Source: Bacteroides sp. (lineage in GTDB: Bacteria; Bacteroidota; Bacteroidia; Bacteroidales; Muribaculaceae). Taken from it: DNA of 64,000 bases. Both the position numbers and the translations under genes were made by a program. Under the pieces are notes generated by a model, which was given only the letters and a program-made list of their open reading frames with translations, made no database searches and had not been told where the DNA came from. Of this stretch, positions 14,751 to 23,959 are shown in pieces; position 1 is the stretch's first letter, and every line of letters starts with the position of its first letter. The stretch lies in assembly GCA_014801815.1 (NCBI GenBank), contig JAAVDM010000026.1, positions 1 through 64,000 on the forward strand, read 5' to 3'.

Positions 14751-17177
14751 TTATCTTTCTGAAAGATTGCTGAGGCGGAGGAGAGCTTCGAGGTAATAAT
14801 AGTCGGCGTAGTTGAGTGGAACGTCGATTTCGGTGCCTCCCGGATGGTGGCCGGTGGAATGGTCAAGGAGGAATCCCTCTTTAGTGCCGGGAGTTACCTG
14901 ATAGCCGGTGGTAAGATTATTGAGTATACGGGCGGCATAGTCACGGTACTTCCGAGTGGCCGTTTCTGTGGAGGCGGAGTAGGGGAGTTGGTCGATAGCG
15001 TTGTCAGTGCGGTCGGCAGACTCGATACAGTCTGCAAGGAGTAGGAGACCGGAGGCAAGGATTGCGGCTGAGGAGGCATCACGCACTACGGTATCGGTTT
15101 GTTCTCCGGGACGGAGGTTCTCTACGCCGGGAGCTTTCATATCCCAATAGGGGATAAGGTCGGCAGGCATATTGGGGAGTGAAAGGAAGAAATCGGCGAT
15201 ACGGCGGCTATGGTCAAGGTAGCGGCGGTCACCGGTATATTCGTAACATTTGGCGAAGCCATAAAGTCCCCATGCCTGACCACGACTCCAGAAAGAATCG
15301 TCAGAGTAGCCCTGATGCGTCACTTTCATTCTTACCGAACCGTCGGCAGGATCATAGTCCACAACATGCCATGAAGATGCGTCGGGACGGAAATGATTAG
15401 CCAAAGTAGTATTAGCGTGATCAACTGCAATCTTGTAGAAAGTAGAGTCACCGGTAAGCTGTGTGGTTCTGAACAGAAGTTCGAGATTCATCATATTGTC
15501 GATGATGACAGGAAATTTCCATTGGTCGGCATTATGATCCCATGAGCGGATGCTTTTCACTACCGGATTGTAGCGTGTGGCGAGTGTCCGGGCACTACGT
15601 ACTACTACATCACGTAGTGACTGTTCGCCGGTGAGGTCATAACCACGTCCGAAACTGTCATACATCATGAAGCCTAAGTCATGAGTTCCCTTATGCCATT
15701 TAGCTTCTTCGATAGTCCATGTCTGACTCAGAGCCTCTTCGCGCCATGACGGGTCGTTGGTAAAGTCATAGACCATCCATAGGGTACCGGGGAAGAAACC
15801 TGAACACCAGTGATGAGGATGTACAAGATTAAGACTTCCGTCAGGTCGCAGGCTGAAGGGCTGAACGTGTCGCTTTACTGCATTGTTCTCTTTGCGTTTT
15901 TCCGCTTCCGTGCGGTTTACGGCATAGCGTAACTGAGGAATGGCAAACGCCATTACATCGTCTATCTCACGGGGTGAGACATAGAGCAGATTCAGGCGTT
16001 CAGCAGGATTCCATACGCGAGTGTCATTATAAAGCGTACCATATTCATGATACCTTGAATCGGACTCGGGTAACAGACGCAAGGCACGGAGGGCATCTGC
16101 CGCAACTTCCAGTTTTTTGTGGTCAAAAGAATGAATCTGACTGTAAGGCCATGCGGGAGCCTTTTCCGATAGGTATGGAGTGAGAAAATCAAGTGCCGTG
16201 AATATTCTCTCTTGTGCTTCAGCCGGAATGAGATGTGACATGCCGGCCTTACGGGCCATCTGAAGTATATCGAGGAAATGAGCTACATTATATTCCGAAT
16301 AGCCGTAGGCGAGTGTACGAGAGAGTTCGTGAGGCTGGCTACCGTCAGGATTTATCTGAGGATAAATCCGTCTGTCAGCCATATCGGTAATAATTTTTTC
16401 AGCCTCTTTTGTGTCACCGGCATAGAGTAGGAAGGCGAGTAACTGAGCATCGTAAGCTACTGAATGATTATTGGCTTGTGCCGCTTCCTCTTTACCCTGC
16501 GGAGAATTTATTATCCATCGGCAAAGTTGACCGAACCATTTCTTCAGTTCACGGGAATCCTTAGATGTGAAACTCTTCGAGCCTTCCAGAAGGGCTATGC
16601 CGTCAAGCATTTCGACAAATGAATAACCGTCCAGAATACCGTAGCAACGGCCTTTGCCTCCGTTATGTCCCGGTATCATCTGTGCATACTCCATATCAGG
16701 AAGCATACGGGTATCTTTATCCAGAAACCATGTCCTTATAAGTTGGGTGGCTTTTGCGGCATAGCGTTCGTCATCTGTGAAGTAATATGCAAGTGCCAGC
16801 GTCGTGATACGGTCGGCTGTAAGTCCGAGCGCCTCGCGGTCAAGCTGACGTATCTCCGGGTTTGATAATCCGTCGCGGTTGATGTAAGGTAGTCCGTCAG
16901 GTTTAGTCGGGTCAGGCCAGAAATAACGTGCCTGACTCATATAATGGTGTTTATTGCCTGATGCCGGAGTTTTGCTTTTCATCATCACCGAGAGTGGCGC
17001 AACGTTAAGCAGTGAGTCGGCATCGGCTATAAGTGCTTTCAGAGCGGAATTATAGAAAGGACGGTCAAGGGAATTTTTCACCTGTTCAAGGTGCGTGCGG
17101 TTCCACAGATTCTGTCCTACCACTGTCACGACACATAACAGCATCGAAGCCATTATCATTATTCTCTTCATAATCAA
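14751..17177 (-). CDS. Alginate/glucuronan lyase-like domain fused to GH88 unsaturated glucuronyl hydrolase
   Basis: An 808-aa exported protein (signal peptide in the first about 22 residues). Residues about 60-400 match the alginate lyase-type (alpha/alpha) fold (PL5/PL38-like): ARYFWPDP…DGLPYINRDG, QANNHSVAYDAQ (Asn237, His238) and DGSQPHELSRTLAYGYSEYN (His283, nearby Tyr). Residues about 440-808 are a GH88 domain with the two acidic residues of the family, Asp500 in THDLGFMM and Asp560 in IDNMMNLELLF. A lyase cuts uronate-containing chains by beta-elimination and leaves unsaturated termini, which GH88 enzymes hydrolyse, so both steps are combined in one polypeptide. The start overlaps the GH2 stop by 4 nt. 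Likely substrates are glucuronate-containing polymers; the exact linkage is not readable. Family number PL38 is my best guess. Confidence 0.8.
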   Translation of the reverse strand: MIMKRIMIMASMLLCVVTVVGQNLWNRTHLEQVKNSLDRPFYNSALKALIADADSLLNVAPLSVMMKSKTPASGNKHHYMSQARYFWPDPTKPDGLPYINRDGLSNPEIRQLDREALGLTADRITTLALAYYFTDDERYAAKATQLIRTWFLDKDTRMLPDMEYAQMIPGHNGGKGRCYGILDGYSFVEMLDGIALLEGSKSFTSKDSRELKKWFGQLCRWIINSPQGKEEAAQANNHSVAYDAQLLAFLLYAGDTKEAEKIITDMADRRIYPQINPDGSQPHELSRTLAYGYSEYNVAHFLDILQMARKAGMSHLIPAEAQERIFTALDFLTPYLSEKAPAWPYSQIHSFDHKKLEVAADALRALRLLPESDSRYHEYGTLYNDTRVWNPAERLNLLYVSPREIDDVMAFAIPQLRYAVNRTEAEKRKENNAVKRHVQPFSLRPDGSLNLVHPHHWCSGFFPGTLWMVYDFTNDPSWREEALSQTWTIEEAKWHKGTHDLGFMMYDSFGRGYDLTGEQSLRDVVVRSARTLATRYNPVVKSIRSWDHNADQWKFPVIIDNMMNLELLFRTTQLTGDSTFYKIAVDHANTTLANHFRPDASSWHVVDYDPADGSVRMKVTHQGYSDDSFWSRGQAWGLYGFAKCYEYTGDRRYLDHSRRIADFFLSLPNMPADLIPYWDMKAPGVENLRPGEQTDTVVRDASSAAILASGLLLLADCIESADRTDNAIDQLPYSASTETATRKYRDYAARILNNLTTGYQVTPGTKEGFLLDHSTGHHPGGTEIDVPLNYADYYYLEALLRLSNLSER

Positions 17178-19759
17178 AGACGACGTATTTTAATGGTATT
17201 AAGGAAAACATCACCCTTTTCGGGAATAAAGTCCAGTTGCAGCACTCCGTTTTCAGAACGGAGTATATAACGTTTCTTTACAGCAAAGTATGTTCCGGCT
17301 ACTGAGGCGGGAGAGAAATCTGATTCAATTATCTCACCGTTGGCCGAGATATCGAATCTGTTTTCATTTCCGTTGCCTGTTGGTCGGTCGGCTCCCAGTG
17401 CGTAGGCCAGAGTCTCTTTTTTACCGAATGGGTCGGCAAATCCCAATTCAACTTCATACTCACCGTCAGGAAGGTCGAAACGATAAGAGGAAATATTGCG
17501 GCGTAAGGTCTGATAGAGAGGATTGTCGGCAGTACCTGCGATTTCTCCGGTGGTAGAATGTTCCGTCCCTCCGATATAGCCCCAGCCGCCTTCCGAGTAA
17601 GGACGGTCAGGCAGCCATGTAAAACCGCTTTCGTCTGACCGGAACCAGCAGTGACTACCTACATTGACACCGAATTCCGGAAAGTCGTTTGTCAGCGAAC
17701 CCGGTATGAACTCCATATTTACTGTAGCCACATCACGGTTGCCTTTGTTGTCGACAGCTTCAAGTATATTGTTTCCATGACTGAAAGGGACATTGAAAAC
17801 AGCGATACAATTATTGACAGGTACGGAATTTATCTGTTTACCGTTTATGTTCAGGGATATATTTTCTGCATTAGTGTAAACCTTGACCGGAATTACTGTC
17901 ATAGCGGAGTCAGATACCGCCACACGCTGAGGCCAGTCTCGGACAGCTATGTGTATTACCGGTTCATCTTTTATCCAGCGTGCTTGCAGATAGTAGTACA
18001 CATCTTTAGGATTGCGGTAAGCGTCTACGATACCTTTATTGTTGATACGAGGCATTGATTCTTCGCGTAACGCCGAACTGAAATCAATAAAGTTCCAGTA
18101 TGTACCACCGGCTACAAACGTACTGTCTTCGATCACCGGAATATAGTGTTCCAGATAATTCTGCTGATATTCCATGCTGAAATCGAACGGTTCGGGAGTC
18201 AGCGAGTGTATCCGTCTGTCAGAACCTGCGCCGTATTCACTCACCAGCAACGGACGTTCGGGATGCTCGCGGTGCTGCCGCGAGAGGAAACGTTCAAATT
18301 CAGTCATGTCGCCGCCATACCAACCCTGATACAGATTCCAGCCTGACAAATCGGTTATCGCACTAAGTCCGGCATCGTGATAACTGTCACTGCCGTGATA
18401 TGCCATAGTCGACAGGCGGTAAGGGTCTTCCTCATGTAACACCTTTTCAAGTCTCTGTGCCAACTGTCGTGTCCGCTCAAGTGCCGCTTCATACTCAGGG
18501 GTACCTTTTTTGTGATTACGGTCTGTTTTCAGCAGAATCTCGTTCATATATCCCCACATCACTACCGCAGGGTGATTGAAATCACGGTGTATCATCTCCC
18601 GGAGGTTTTGTTCGGCAGTAGCGGCATATTCTTCATTGTCAGGTACAAAATCAATGACCGGAATTTCTTCCCATGCCAACAGCCCCAGACGGTCACACAT
18701 TTCAAGCACAGCTTCGTCCTGCGGATAATGGGATATTCGGATGAAATTAGCTCCCATGTCCTTTATCATCTGCATGTCACGTCGGTGCATTTCGTCTGAG
18801 ATAGCCGGTCCTATGGGTTTCTGGTCCTGATGACGGCACACACCGCGTAGTTTATAGGGTTGACCGTTAAGTATGAAACCTTTGTCGGCATCAAGTGAAA
18901 ACCATCGGAAGCCTGTGTAGGAAGTAAGGCGGTCCGTTTCTTTTCCGTTACGGTCACTGAGCAGAATTTCAGTTTTATATAGTTCCGGATTCTCGGGACT
19001 CCACAGCCGGGGATTGTGTACAGTCCCGAAGCTGATTTTCTCCACAAGCGCCTTACCCGGTCTTACGTTGACTTTGCGGCTGACAGTATCAAGCAGTTTA
19101 CCATCAGGATCGTATAGACGTGCGGTAAGAGTAAGATGTTCCGAAGTGTCAGGTAAATCGTTCAGTATTGTAGTCTGCAATGAAATGTCTGCTTTGTCAG
19201 CCGATACATTATCGGTTACTATTTTCAGACCTTCGCCTTCGCTGACTGAAAAGTGAACTGACGGAATATCGAGCAGATGTACATCACGGTATATACCTCC
19301 GAAAAAGGTAAAATCACCTGATACCGGAGGTGTTGACTCAGCGATATTATCAACTTCAACACGGATAACATTATCGTTGTTTCGGTTGAGGTAAGGTGTT
19401 ATGTCGAAAGTGGCCGGTGTGTAGCCTCCTTTATGAGAACCGACTGTAGTTCCGTTGACAGAAAGCCGCAGGTCTTTCGACACTCCTTCAAACCGTATGA
19501 TGTAACGGCGTGTGCTGTCACTGAAATCTGTTGTCAGCCGTTTTTCATACACCCCCGTGCCACGAAGATAGTCTTTAACACGGTAGGCATCTGAATTCCA
19601 TGAATGAGGTATGCTGACTGCTTCAGTATTTTCGCTATTTGGTGCCTGAAACAGCCAGCCGTCGTTAAGAGTTGTGATGTGCCTTCTTCCTGCAACGTCA
19701 GTCGTTGCAGGAAGAGCAATCACTGAGGCGAGCAAAAACTGAAGAATCCTGTGCCTCAT
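17174..19759 (-). CDS. GH2 family glycoside hydrolase (beta-galactosidase/glucuronidase type)
   Basis: An 861-aa exported enzyme. Sugar-binding jelly roll at about 25-165 (TLNDGWLF, SIPHSWN, FFGGIYRDVHL), immunoglobulin-like domain at about 170-285, TIM barrel at about 290-580 with acid/base Glu407 in WGYMNE and nucleophile Glu508 in LLVSEYGAG, then additional C-terminal beta domains including a malectin-like one (about 690-861). GH2 enzymes remove non-reducing beta-galactose, beta-glucuronate or beta-mannose. Given the neighbouring uronate lyase-GH88 protein, a beta-glucuronidase or a side-chain beta-galactosidase would fit, but specificity is not determined. It overlaps the genes on both sides by 4 nt, so the three form one translationally coupled group. 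Confidence 0.88.
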   Translation of the reverse strand: MRHRILQFLLASVIALPATTDVAGRRHITTLNDGWLFQAPNSENTEAVSIPHSWNSDAYRVKDYLRGTGVYEKRLTTDFSDSTRRYIIRFEGVSKDLRLSVNGTTVGSHKGGYTPATFDITPYLNRNNDNVIRVEVDNIAESTPPVSGDFTFFGGIYRDVHLLDIPSVHFSVSEGEGLKIVTDNVSADKADISLQTTILNDLPDTSEHLTLTARLYDPDGKLLDTVSRKVNVRPGKALVEKISFGTVHNPRLWSPENPELYKTEILLSDRNGKETDRLTSYTGFRWFSLDADKGFILNGQPYKLRGVCRHQDQKPIGPAISDEMHRRDMQMIKDMGANFIRISHYPQDEAVLEMCDRLGLLAWEEIPVIDFVPDNEEYAATAEQNLREMIHRDFNHPAVVMWGYMNEILLKTDRNHKKGTPEYEAALERTRQLAQRLEKVLHEEDPYRLSTMAYHGSDSYHDAGLSAITDLSGWNLYQGWYGGDMTEFERFLSRQHREHPERPLLVSEYGAGSDRRIHSLTPEPFDFSMEYQQNYLEHYIPVIEDSTFVAGGTYWNFIDFSSALREESMPRINNKGIVDAYRNPKDVYYYLQARWIKDEPVIHIAVRDWPQRVAVSDSAMTVIPVKVYTNAENISLNINGKQINSVPVNNCIAVFNVPFSHGNNILEAVDNKGNRDVATVNMEFIPGSLTNDFPEFGVNVGSHCWFRSDESGFTWLPDRPYSEGGWGYIGGTEHSTTGEIAGTADNPLYQTLRRNISSYRFDLPDGEYEVELGFADPFGKKETLAYALGADRPTGNGNENRFDISANGEIIESDFSPASVAGTYFAVKKRYILRSENGVLQLDFIPEKGDVFLNTIKIRRL

Positions 19760-21552
19760 TTCTTTTCCCGGTAACTGTTGACACGTATGAGATTATCGCG
19801 GAAAGTGTCATAGGTACTTTTGCCCAGACCGTTGATTACATAACCGAATCCGCGTTTACCACCGTTGGAAAGCGAGTTATTACATACGTGATATACTTCA
19901 ACACCGGGTGTGTCGGGGACTTCGACTGAATTTTCAATCATTATCTCGTTTACCAGTACGTCATATATACCGAGAGCACAGGCATAATGGTTGCTGACAT
20001 TATCTGCAACTTTATAGGCGGCATATCCGTTACGAGTCCCGTTTTCGCTCATATAGTACTCCTGTCCCGGGGCATCGTAGGGAGTTTCGCACTGATAGAA
20101 ATACATACGTCCGTCCTCACCGTTCCATAGAGTCTGGTATTCCTGGAAATGTTCATTGAACAGTCCGTATACAGTCACACGATCACCGTTTACAACAAGA
20201 CCGTTAGGTGCTGTATTTACATTCCAGCCCACACTGCCTCGAACACCATGATCGGCACGCCATATCCAGAAATGATCGCCTATAACATCATTTGAATTTA
20301 TTTCTATCGCACGGTCCACATGTACAGGATCCGGCCGGAACCCTCCTATACGGAAGAAAAGGTCGGAGAGCATTACAGGACGCTCGCTGTGACGGACGGA
20401 AGATTTGCCCTCACCTACTTTTACGAGAGTGTCCGAACTGTAATGAGCATCAAAAAGTAATGAGGCCACTGATACATCATCTATATCGTCAATAACTATC
20501 GCACCTTGTCTGTTCCCTTCACCCGGAATCAAAGTGGCCCAGCCCAGTCCAAGTACTACTGTTCCCGGCCGGGTGATATGCAATGGCTCATTAAGTGTGT
20601 ACATTCCCGGAGTAATCAGCAGATGTTTACCTTCGCTCAAAGCCCGGTTCATATCCTCGGCGGTATGACCCGGTTTCACAATCATGAAGTTATCCTCAAC
20701 ATCTATAAATTCTCCTGCACCGGGATCTGTCTCCGAATAGGAAACACCGTGACTGTCATAGCGCAGAGCCGGGCGGAATACTTTGTAACGTCCGTCATTA
20801 CCGATACATAGAAAGGGTTTCTCCCTTACCACAGGTGTGGTAGGTATAAAAGTTACGTTGCCGCCCTTATCCCAGTTATCAGTATAGGAAGCTTTGTCAG
20901 CCTCCTCACCGAGTTCAACACCCTGAAAGCAATAATTGTATTTCTCTTCGCGGAAATCACCGCGTCCCTTACGCAGAATAGAATTACGGGTGTACCATTG
21001 TTGCTGATGGTCAGAGCCTGCCGGAGCCTCAAATCGGCAGTCGGCTGTAAAACCTCCGCTTACCCAACCGTTCTCCCACTGATTGCGCATAGTACGTGTG
21101 GAATAAACACGGCGCAGAGGAGCGGCCTGTGATACGGCCCATTTGAATGTTTCGGGTTCGTTATATGTCTCCGGCCCTATCACTGACAGATTTTCAAGCG
21201 AACGCCAGAAGGTACATGTACCGTTGCCGTCGCGCAGATGCGGCGGAGTGTGTATGTTGGATACTTTCACATCGTATGGCGTGGTGCCGAGACCGGCTAC
21301 ATGTACATAGAAAGGTACATTTATCAGTCCTGCCTCCCGGTAGTCGCCCGGTTTGAAAAGGATGGCATACCTGTCGGAGTCCATCTCTTTGCCGAACAGC
21401 CGTGCGTTGACACGGTCTATGGCATTTGTAATCGAATCGACTGGATCATCAGGAGAAAATATGATAACTTTCTCACCGAAATCAACTGCTGCAAAAGACA
21501 TGGGGGCTGCAGCAAGCAGTGAAGATATGAATAATAATGGTCTTGTAAACAT
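19756..21552 (-). CDS. Exported right-handed beta-helix protein, GH55-like
   Basis: A 598-aa protein with signal peptide (LLFISSLLAAAPMSFA). The sequence shows two halves with parallel beta-helix character: FKPGDYREAGLINVPFYVHV near the N-terminus and GKHLLITPGMYTLNEPLHIT in the middle, each followed by glycine-rich turns. This double-helix layout resembles GH55 exo-beta-1,3-glucanases and bacterial relatives annotated as adenylyl cyclase or coagulation factor 5/8-type proteins. I cannot assign catalytic residues. Its 3' end overlaps the GH2 start by 4 nt, and 145 nt with a hairpin separate it from the GH3 gene upstream. In the PUL it is probably a glycanase or lyase acting on the same polymer. 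Function is not established. Confidence 0.6.
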   Translation of the reverse strand: MFTRPLLFISSLLAAAPMSFAAVDFGEKVIIFSPDDPVDSITNAIDRVNARLFGKEMDSDRYAILFKPGDYREAGLINVPFYVHVAGLGTTPYDVKVSNIHTPPHLRDGNGTCTFWRSLENLSVIGPETYNEPETFKWAVSQAAPLRRVYSTRTMRNQWENGWVSGGFTADCRFEAPAGSDHQQQWYTRNSILRKGRGDFREEKYNYCFQGVELGEEADKASYTDNWDKGGNVTFIPTTPVVREKPFLCIGNDGRYKVFRPALRYDSHGVSYSETDPGAGEFIDVEDNFMIVKPGHTAEDMNRALSEGKHLLITPGMYTLNEPLHITRPGTVVLGLGWATLIPGEGNRQGAIVIDDIDDVSVASLLFDAHYSSDTLVKVGEGKSSVRHSERPVMLSDLFFRIGGFRPDPVHVDRAIEINSNDVIGDHFWIWRADHGVRGSVGWNVNTAPNGLVVNGDRVTVYGLFNEHFQEYQTLWNGEDGRMYFYQCETPYDAPGQEYYMSENGTRNGYAAYKVADNVSNHYACALGIYDVLVNEIMIENSVEVPDTPGVEVYHVCNNSLSNGGKRGFGYVINGLGKSTYDTFRDNLIRVNSYREKK

Positions 21553-21581
21553 TTTGAAATTCCGGAATTTAGTGAAGGAAT

Positions 21582-21609
21582 CCGGGCTATCCCTCAGCGG
21601 ACAGCCCGG
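21582..21609 (-). promoter_or_regulatory. Hairpin between the PUL core and the beta-helix/GH2/GH88 genes
   Basis: 11-bp stem (21582-21592 with 21599-21609, one G-U pair on the minus-strand RNA) with a 6-nt loop. It lies in the 145-nt gap after GH3 and about 30 nt before the beta-helix start. No long T tract follows, so it may be a weak terminator, a processing site or an mRNA stabiliser rather than a full stop. Confidence 0.45.
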
Positions 21610-21697
21610 ACTGAAGTTAACCTGTTTCTAATTATGACAACCAGCTTGGTGTATGTTAAACCAACCAATATTTTAAACTGTAGAAACTTATAAAGGG

Positions 21698-23959
21698 TCA
21701 TTCGGCTCTGAAAGTAGCTTTTGAACGTATGTCGCCTGCCGAAGCACCGACGAGTATCTCAAAGTCACCGGGTTCCATGACCCATTCATGCCTATCGGCA
21801 TCGAAGTAACTGAAGGCATCGCGTCCGAGTTTAAAAGTGACCTGTTCAGTCTGACCCGGTTCGAGTTCCACCTTTGAAAAACCTTTGAGTTCTTTCACAG
21901 GACGCTCCACACTCGACTTTATGTCACGTACATAGAGCTGTATAATTTCCTTACCTTTTCTGTCGCCGGTATTTGTGACCGGTACTGTAACCTCAATAGC
22001 GGAGGCGTCTTTCTTCATGACTTTCGGTACAAACACGTCGCCATACGCGAAATCAGTATAGCTAAGTCCGTGTCCGAAGGGGAAAGTAGGACGCAGCTTA
22101 TTCTTGTCAGTAAACCGATAGCCGACAAATATACCTTCGTTGTAGGGCATATCCATGACTTCGTTGCCGAGATTGTCGATACTCGGATGTCCCGGATATT
22201 CTCCCATCTTATGTGCTCCAACCTGATCGAGTGAGGCGTAATATGTATAAGGCAGCTTACCACTCGGATTAGTGTCACCGCTTATGACAGAGGCGAGAGC
22301 ATTGCCGGTCTCGTTACCGAGATACCATGCCTGTATTATACCGGGCACTTTATTGGCCCAGGGCATAGCCACACCGGTACCGCTGATGTTCACAACCACC
22401 ATGTTAGGGTTAGCCTCACGCAATGCACTTATGAGGGCGTCCTGTCCGTATGGCAGTTCCATGGAGTAACGGTCGCTGTCCTCGGCGTCCTGATGGTCGC
22501 TTTTGTTCAGACCTCCGATAAAAATCACCATATCTGCTTCACGGGCCGCTTTGACAGCCTCGGCACGCAGTTCTTCGGGAGTGCGCGAGTCGGCAAGATT
22601 CTGACCTGTCACCACACCGTTGTAAGAAGTGGTCGTGTCACCGACATAACCTCTTGAGTAGGTGATTTCAATGTCCTTGCCGAAACGGTTGCGCAGGCCT
22701 TCGAGCGGTGTTATCTCGTATGCGGCTTTCAGTGAGGAACTGCCACCGCCTACGGTCATCATTTTTATGGCATTTTCGCCTACGACAGCTATTTTCTTTA
22801 CCTTAGAAGCATCGACGGGAAGAATGTTGTTCTCATTGCGCAGAAGCACTATACCCTCTTCACCGATTTCACGGCAAGCCTGTTTATGCTCATCGCTTAC
22901 CATAGAACCCCAAGGACGCTGACGGTTCATCGCTGTACGGAAAGTCAGACGCAACACACGTCTTACCTTATCGTCAAGCTCGTCTTCCGAGTACCGACCA
23001 CTGCGTATTCCTTCAAGGTATGGAGTAGCGAGCCAATAATTATCGTAGGCGTTGCTGCGGCCATTGGTCAGACCGTTTGTCCAGCTGCCGAATTCCATAT
23101 CGAGACCGCCTTTTACAGCGCTCTCAGTGTCATGCACGGCACCCCAGTCGGAGATAACCGCGCCATCCCAGTTCCATTCACCTTTCAGAATATCATTCAT
23201 GAGAATAGGGTTGTAACTGGCATGTTCACCACGGAAGAGGTTATAACCACCCATGAAACTCCATGCCTCACCTTCAGTGGCAGCTGCCTTAAAACTGGGC
23301 AGGTATATCTCATAAAGCGTGCGGTCATCTACTATCGGGTTAGATGTGTGGCGGTTTATCTCATTATTGTTAAGTGCGAAGTGTTTCACACAAGCCGCCA
23401 CACCGTTTGACTGAACTCCCTTCACGTAAGGTACTGCCATACGAGCTATCAGATAGGGGTCTTCTCCCATATACTCGAAGTTGCGACCGTTGAGCGGAGT
23501 ACGGTAGACGTTTATGCCGGGGCCGAGCAGGACACTTTTGTTACGGAAACGAGCCTCTTCACCAATGCTTTTTCCATACAGGTAAGCCATTTCCGGATTC
23601 CATGTGGCTGCAAGTGCCGTTAGCGATGGAAAGGCGGTACATGAGTCGTTGGTCCACTGAGCCTGTTCCCATTCGTCCCAGAGTACTTCGGGACGTACAC
23701 CCATAGGGCCGTCCGTACACCATAGTTCCGGAATACCGAGACGCGGAACTCCCGGAGCACTGAATTTGGACTGTGCGTGTATGATACCTATTTTCTCTTC
23801 GAGTGTCATACGCGAGAGAGCGTCTTCGATACGCTCCTCGATATTCTTCTCATCATTGAGATAAACGGGTACCGCCGCCGGAAGGGGGAGGGGAGCCATA
23901 GCCCCCGTAAGAGCTATGGCTATGAATCCACCTTTGTATAGCAATGAAATGAATTTCAT
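21698..23959 (-). CDS. GH3 family beta-glucosidase
   Basis: A 753-aa exported GH3 enzyme of usual length. Signal peptide at about 1-29, (beta/alpha)8 domain with LWCTDGPMGVRPE, NGRNFEYMGEDP, KHF (192-194) and nucleophile Asp271 in GAVISDWGAV, then the alpha/beta sandwich domain (about 360-590) with a candidate acid/base region around GGLNKSDHQDAEDSD, and a C-terminal fibronectin III-like domain (about 640-753). Retaining exo-beta-glucosidases of this group release glucose from beta-gluco-oligosaccharides. Its start overlaps the stop of the SGBP gene, and the order matches the last gene of the Bacteroides beta-1,6-glucan PUL, so processing of gentio-oligosaccharides in the periplasm is likely. 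Confidence 0.9.
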   Translation of the reverse strand: MKFISLLYKGGFIAIALTGAMAPLPLPAAVPVYLNDEKNIEERIEDALSRMTLEEKIGIIHAQSKFSAPGVPRLGIPELWCTDGPMGVRPEVLWDEWEQAQWTNDSCTAFPSLTALAATWNPEMAYLYGKSIGEEARFRNKSVLLGPGINVYRTPLNGRNFEYMGEDPYLIARMAVPYVKGVQSNGVAACVKHFALNNNEINRHTSNPIVDDRTLYEIYLPSFKAAATEGEAWSFMGGYNLFRGEHASYNPILMNDILKGEWNWDGAVISDWGAVHDTESAVKGGLDMEFGSWTNGLTNGRSNAYDNYWLATPYLEGIRSGRYSEDELDDKVRRVLRLTFRTAMNRQRPWGSMVSDEHKQACREIGEEGIVLLRNENNILPVDASKVKKIAVVGENAIKMMTVGGGSSSLKAAYEITPLEGLRNRFGKDIEITYSRGYVGDTTTSYNGVVTGQNLADSRTPEELRAEAVKAAREADMVIFIGGLNKSDHQDAEDSDRYSMELPYGQDALISALREANPNMVVVNISGTGVAMPWANKVPGIIQAWYLGNETGNALASVISGDTNPSGKLPYTYYASLDQVGAHKMGEYPGHPSIDNLGNEVMDMPYNEGIFVGYRFTDKNKLRPTFPFGHGLSYTDFAYGDVFVPKVMKKDASAIEVTVPVTNTGDRKGKEIIQLYVRDIKSSVERPVKELKGFSKVELEPGQTEQVTFKLGRDAFSYFDADRHEWVMEPGDFEILVGASAGDIRSKATFRAE

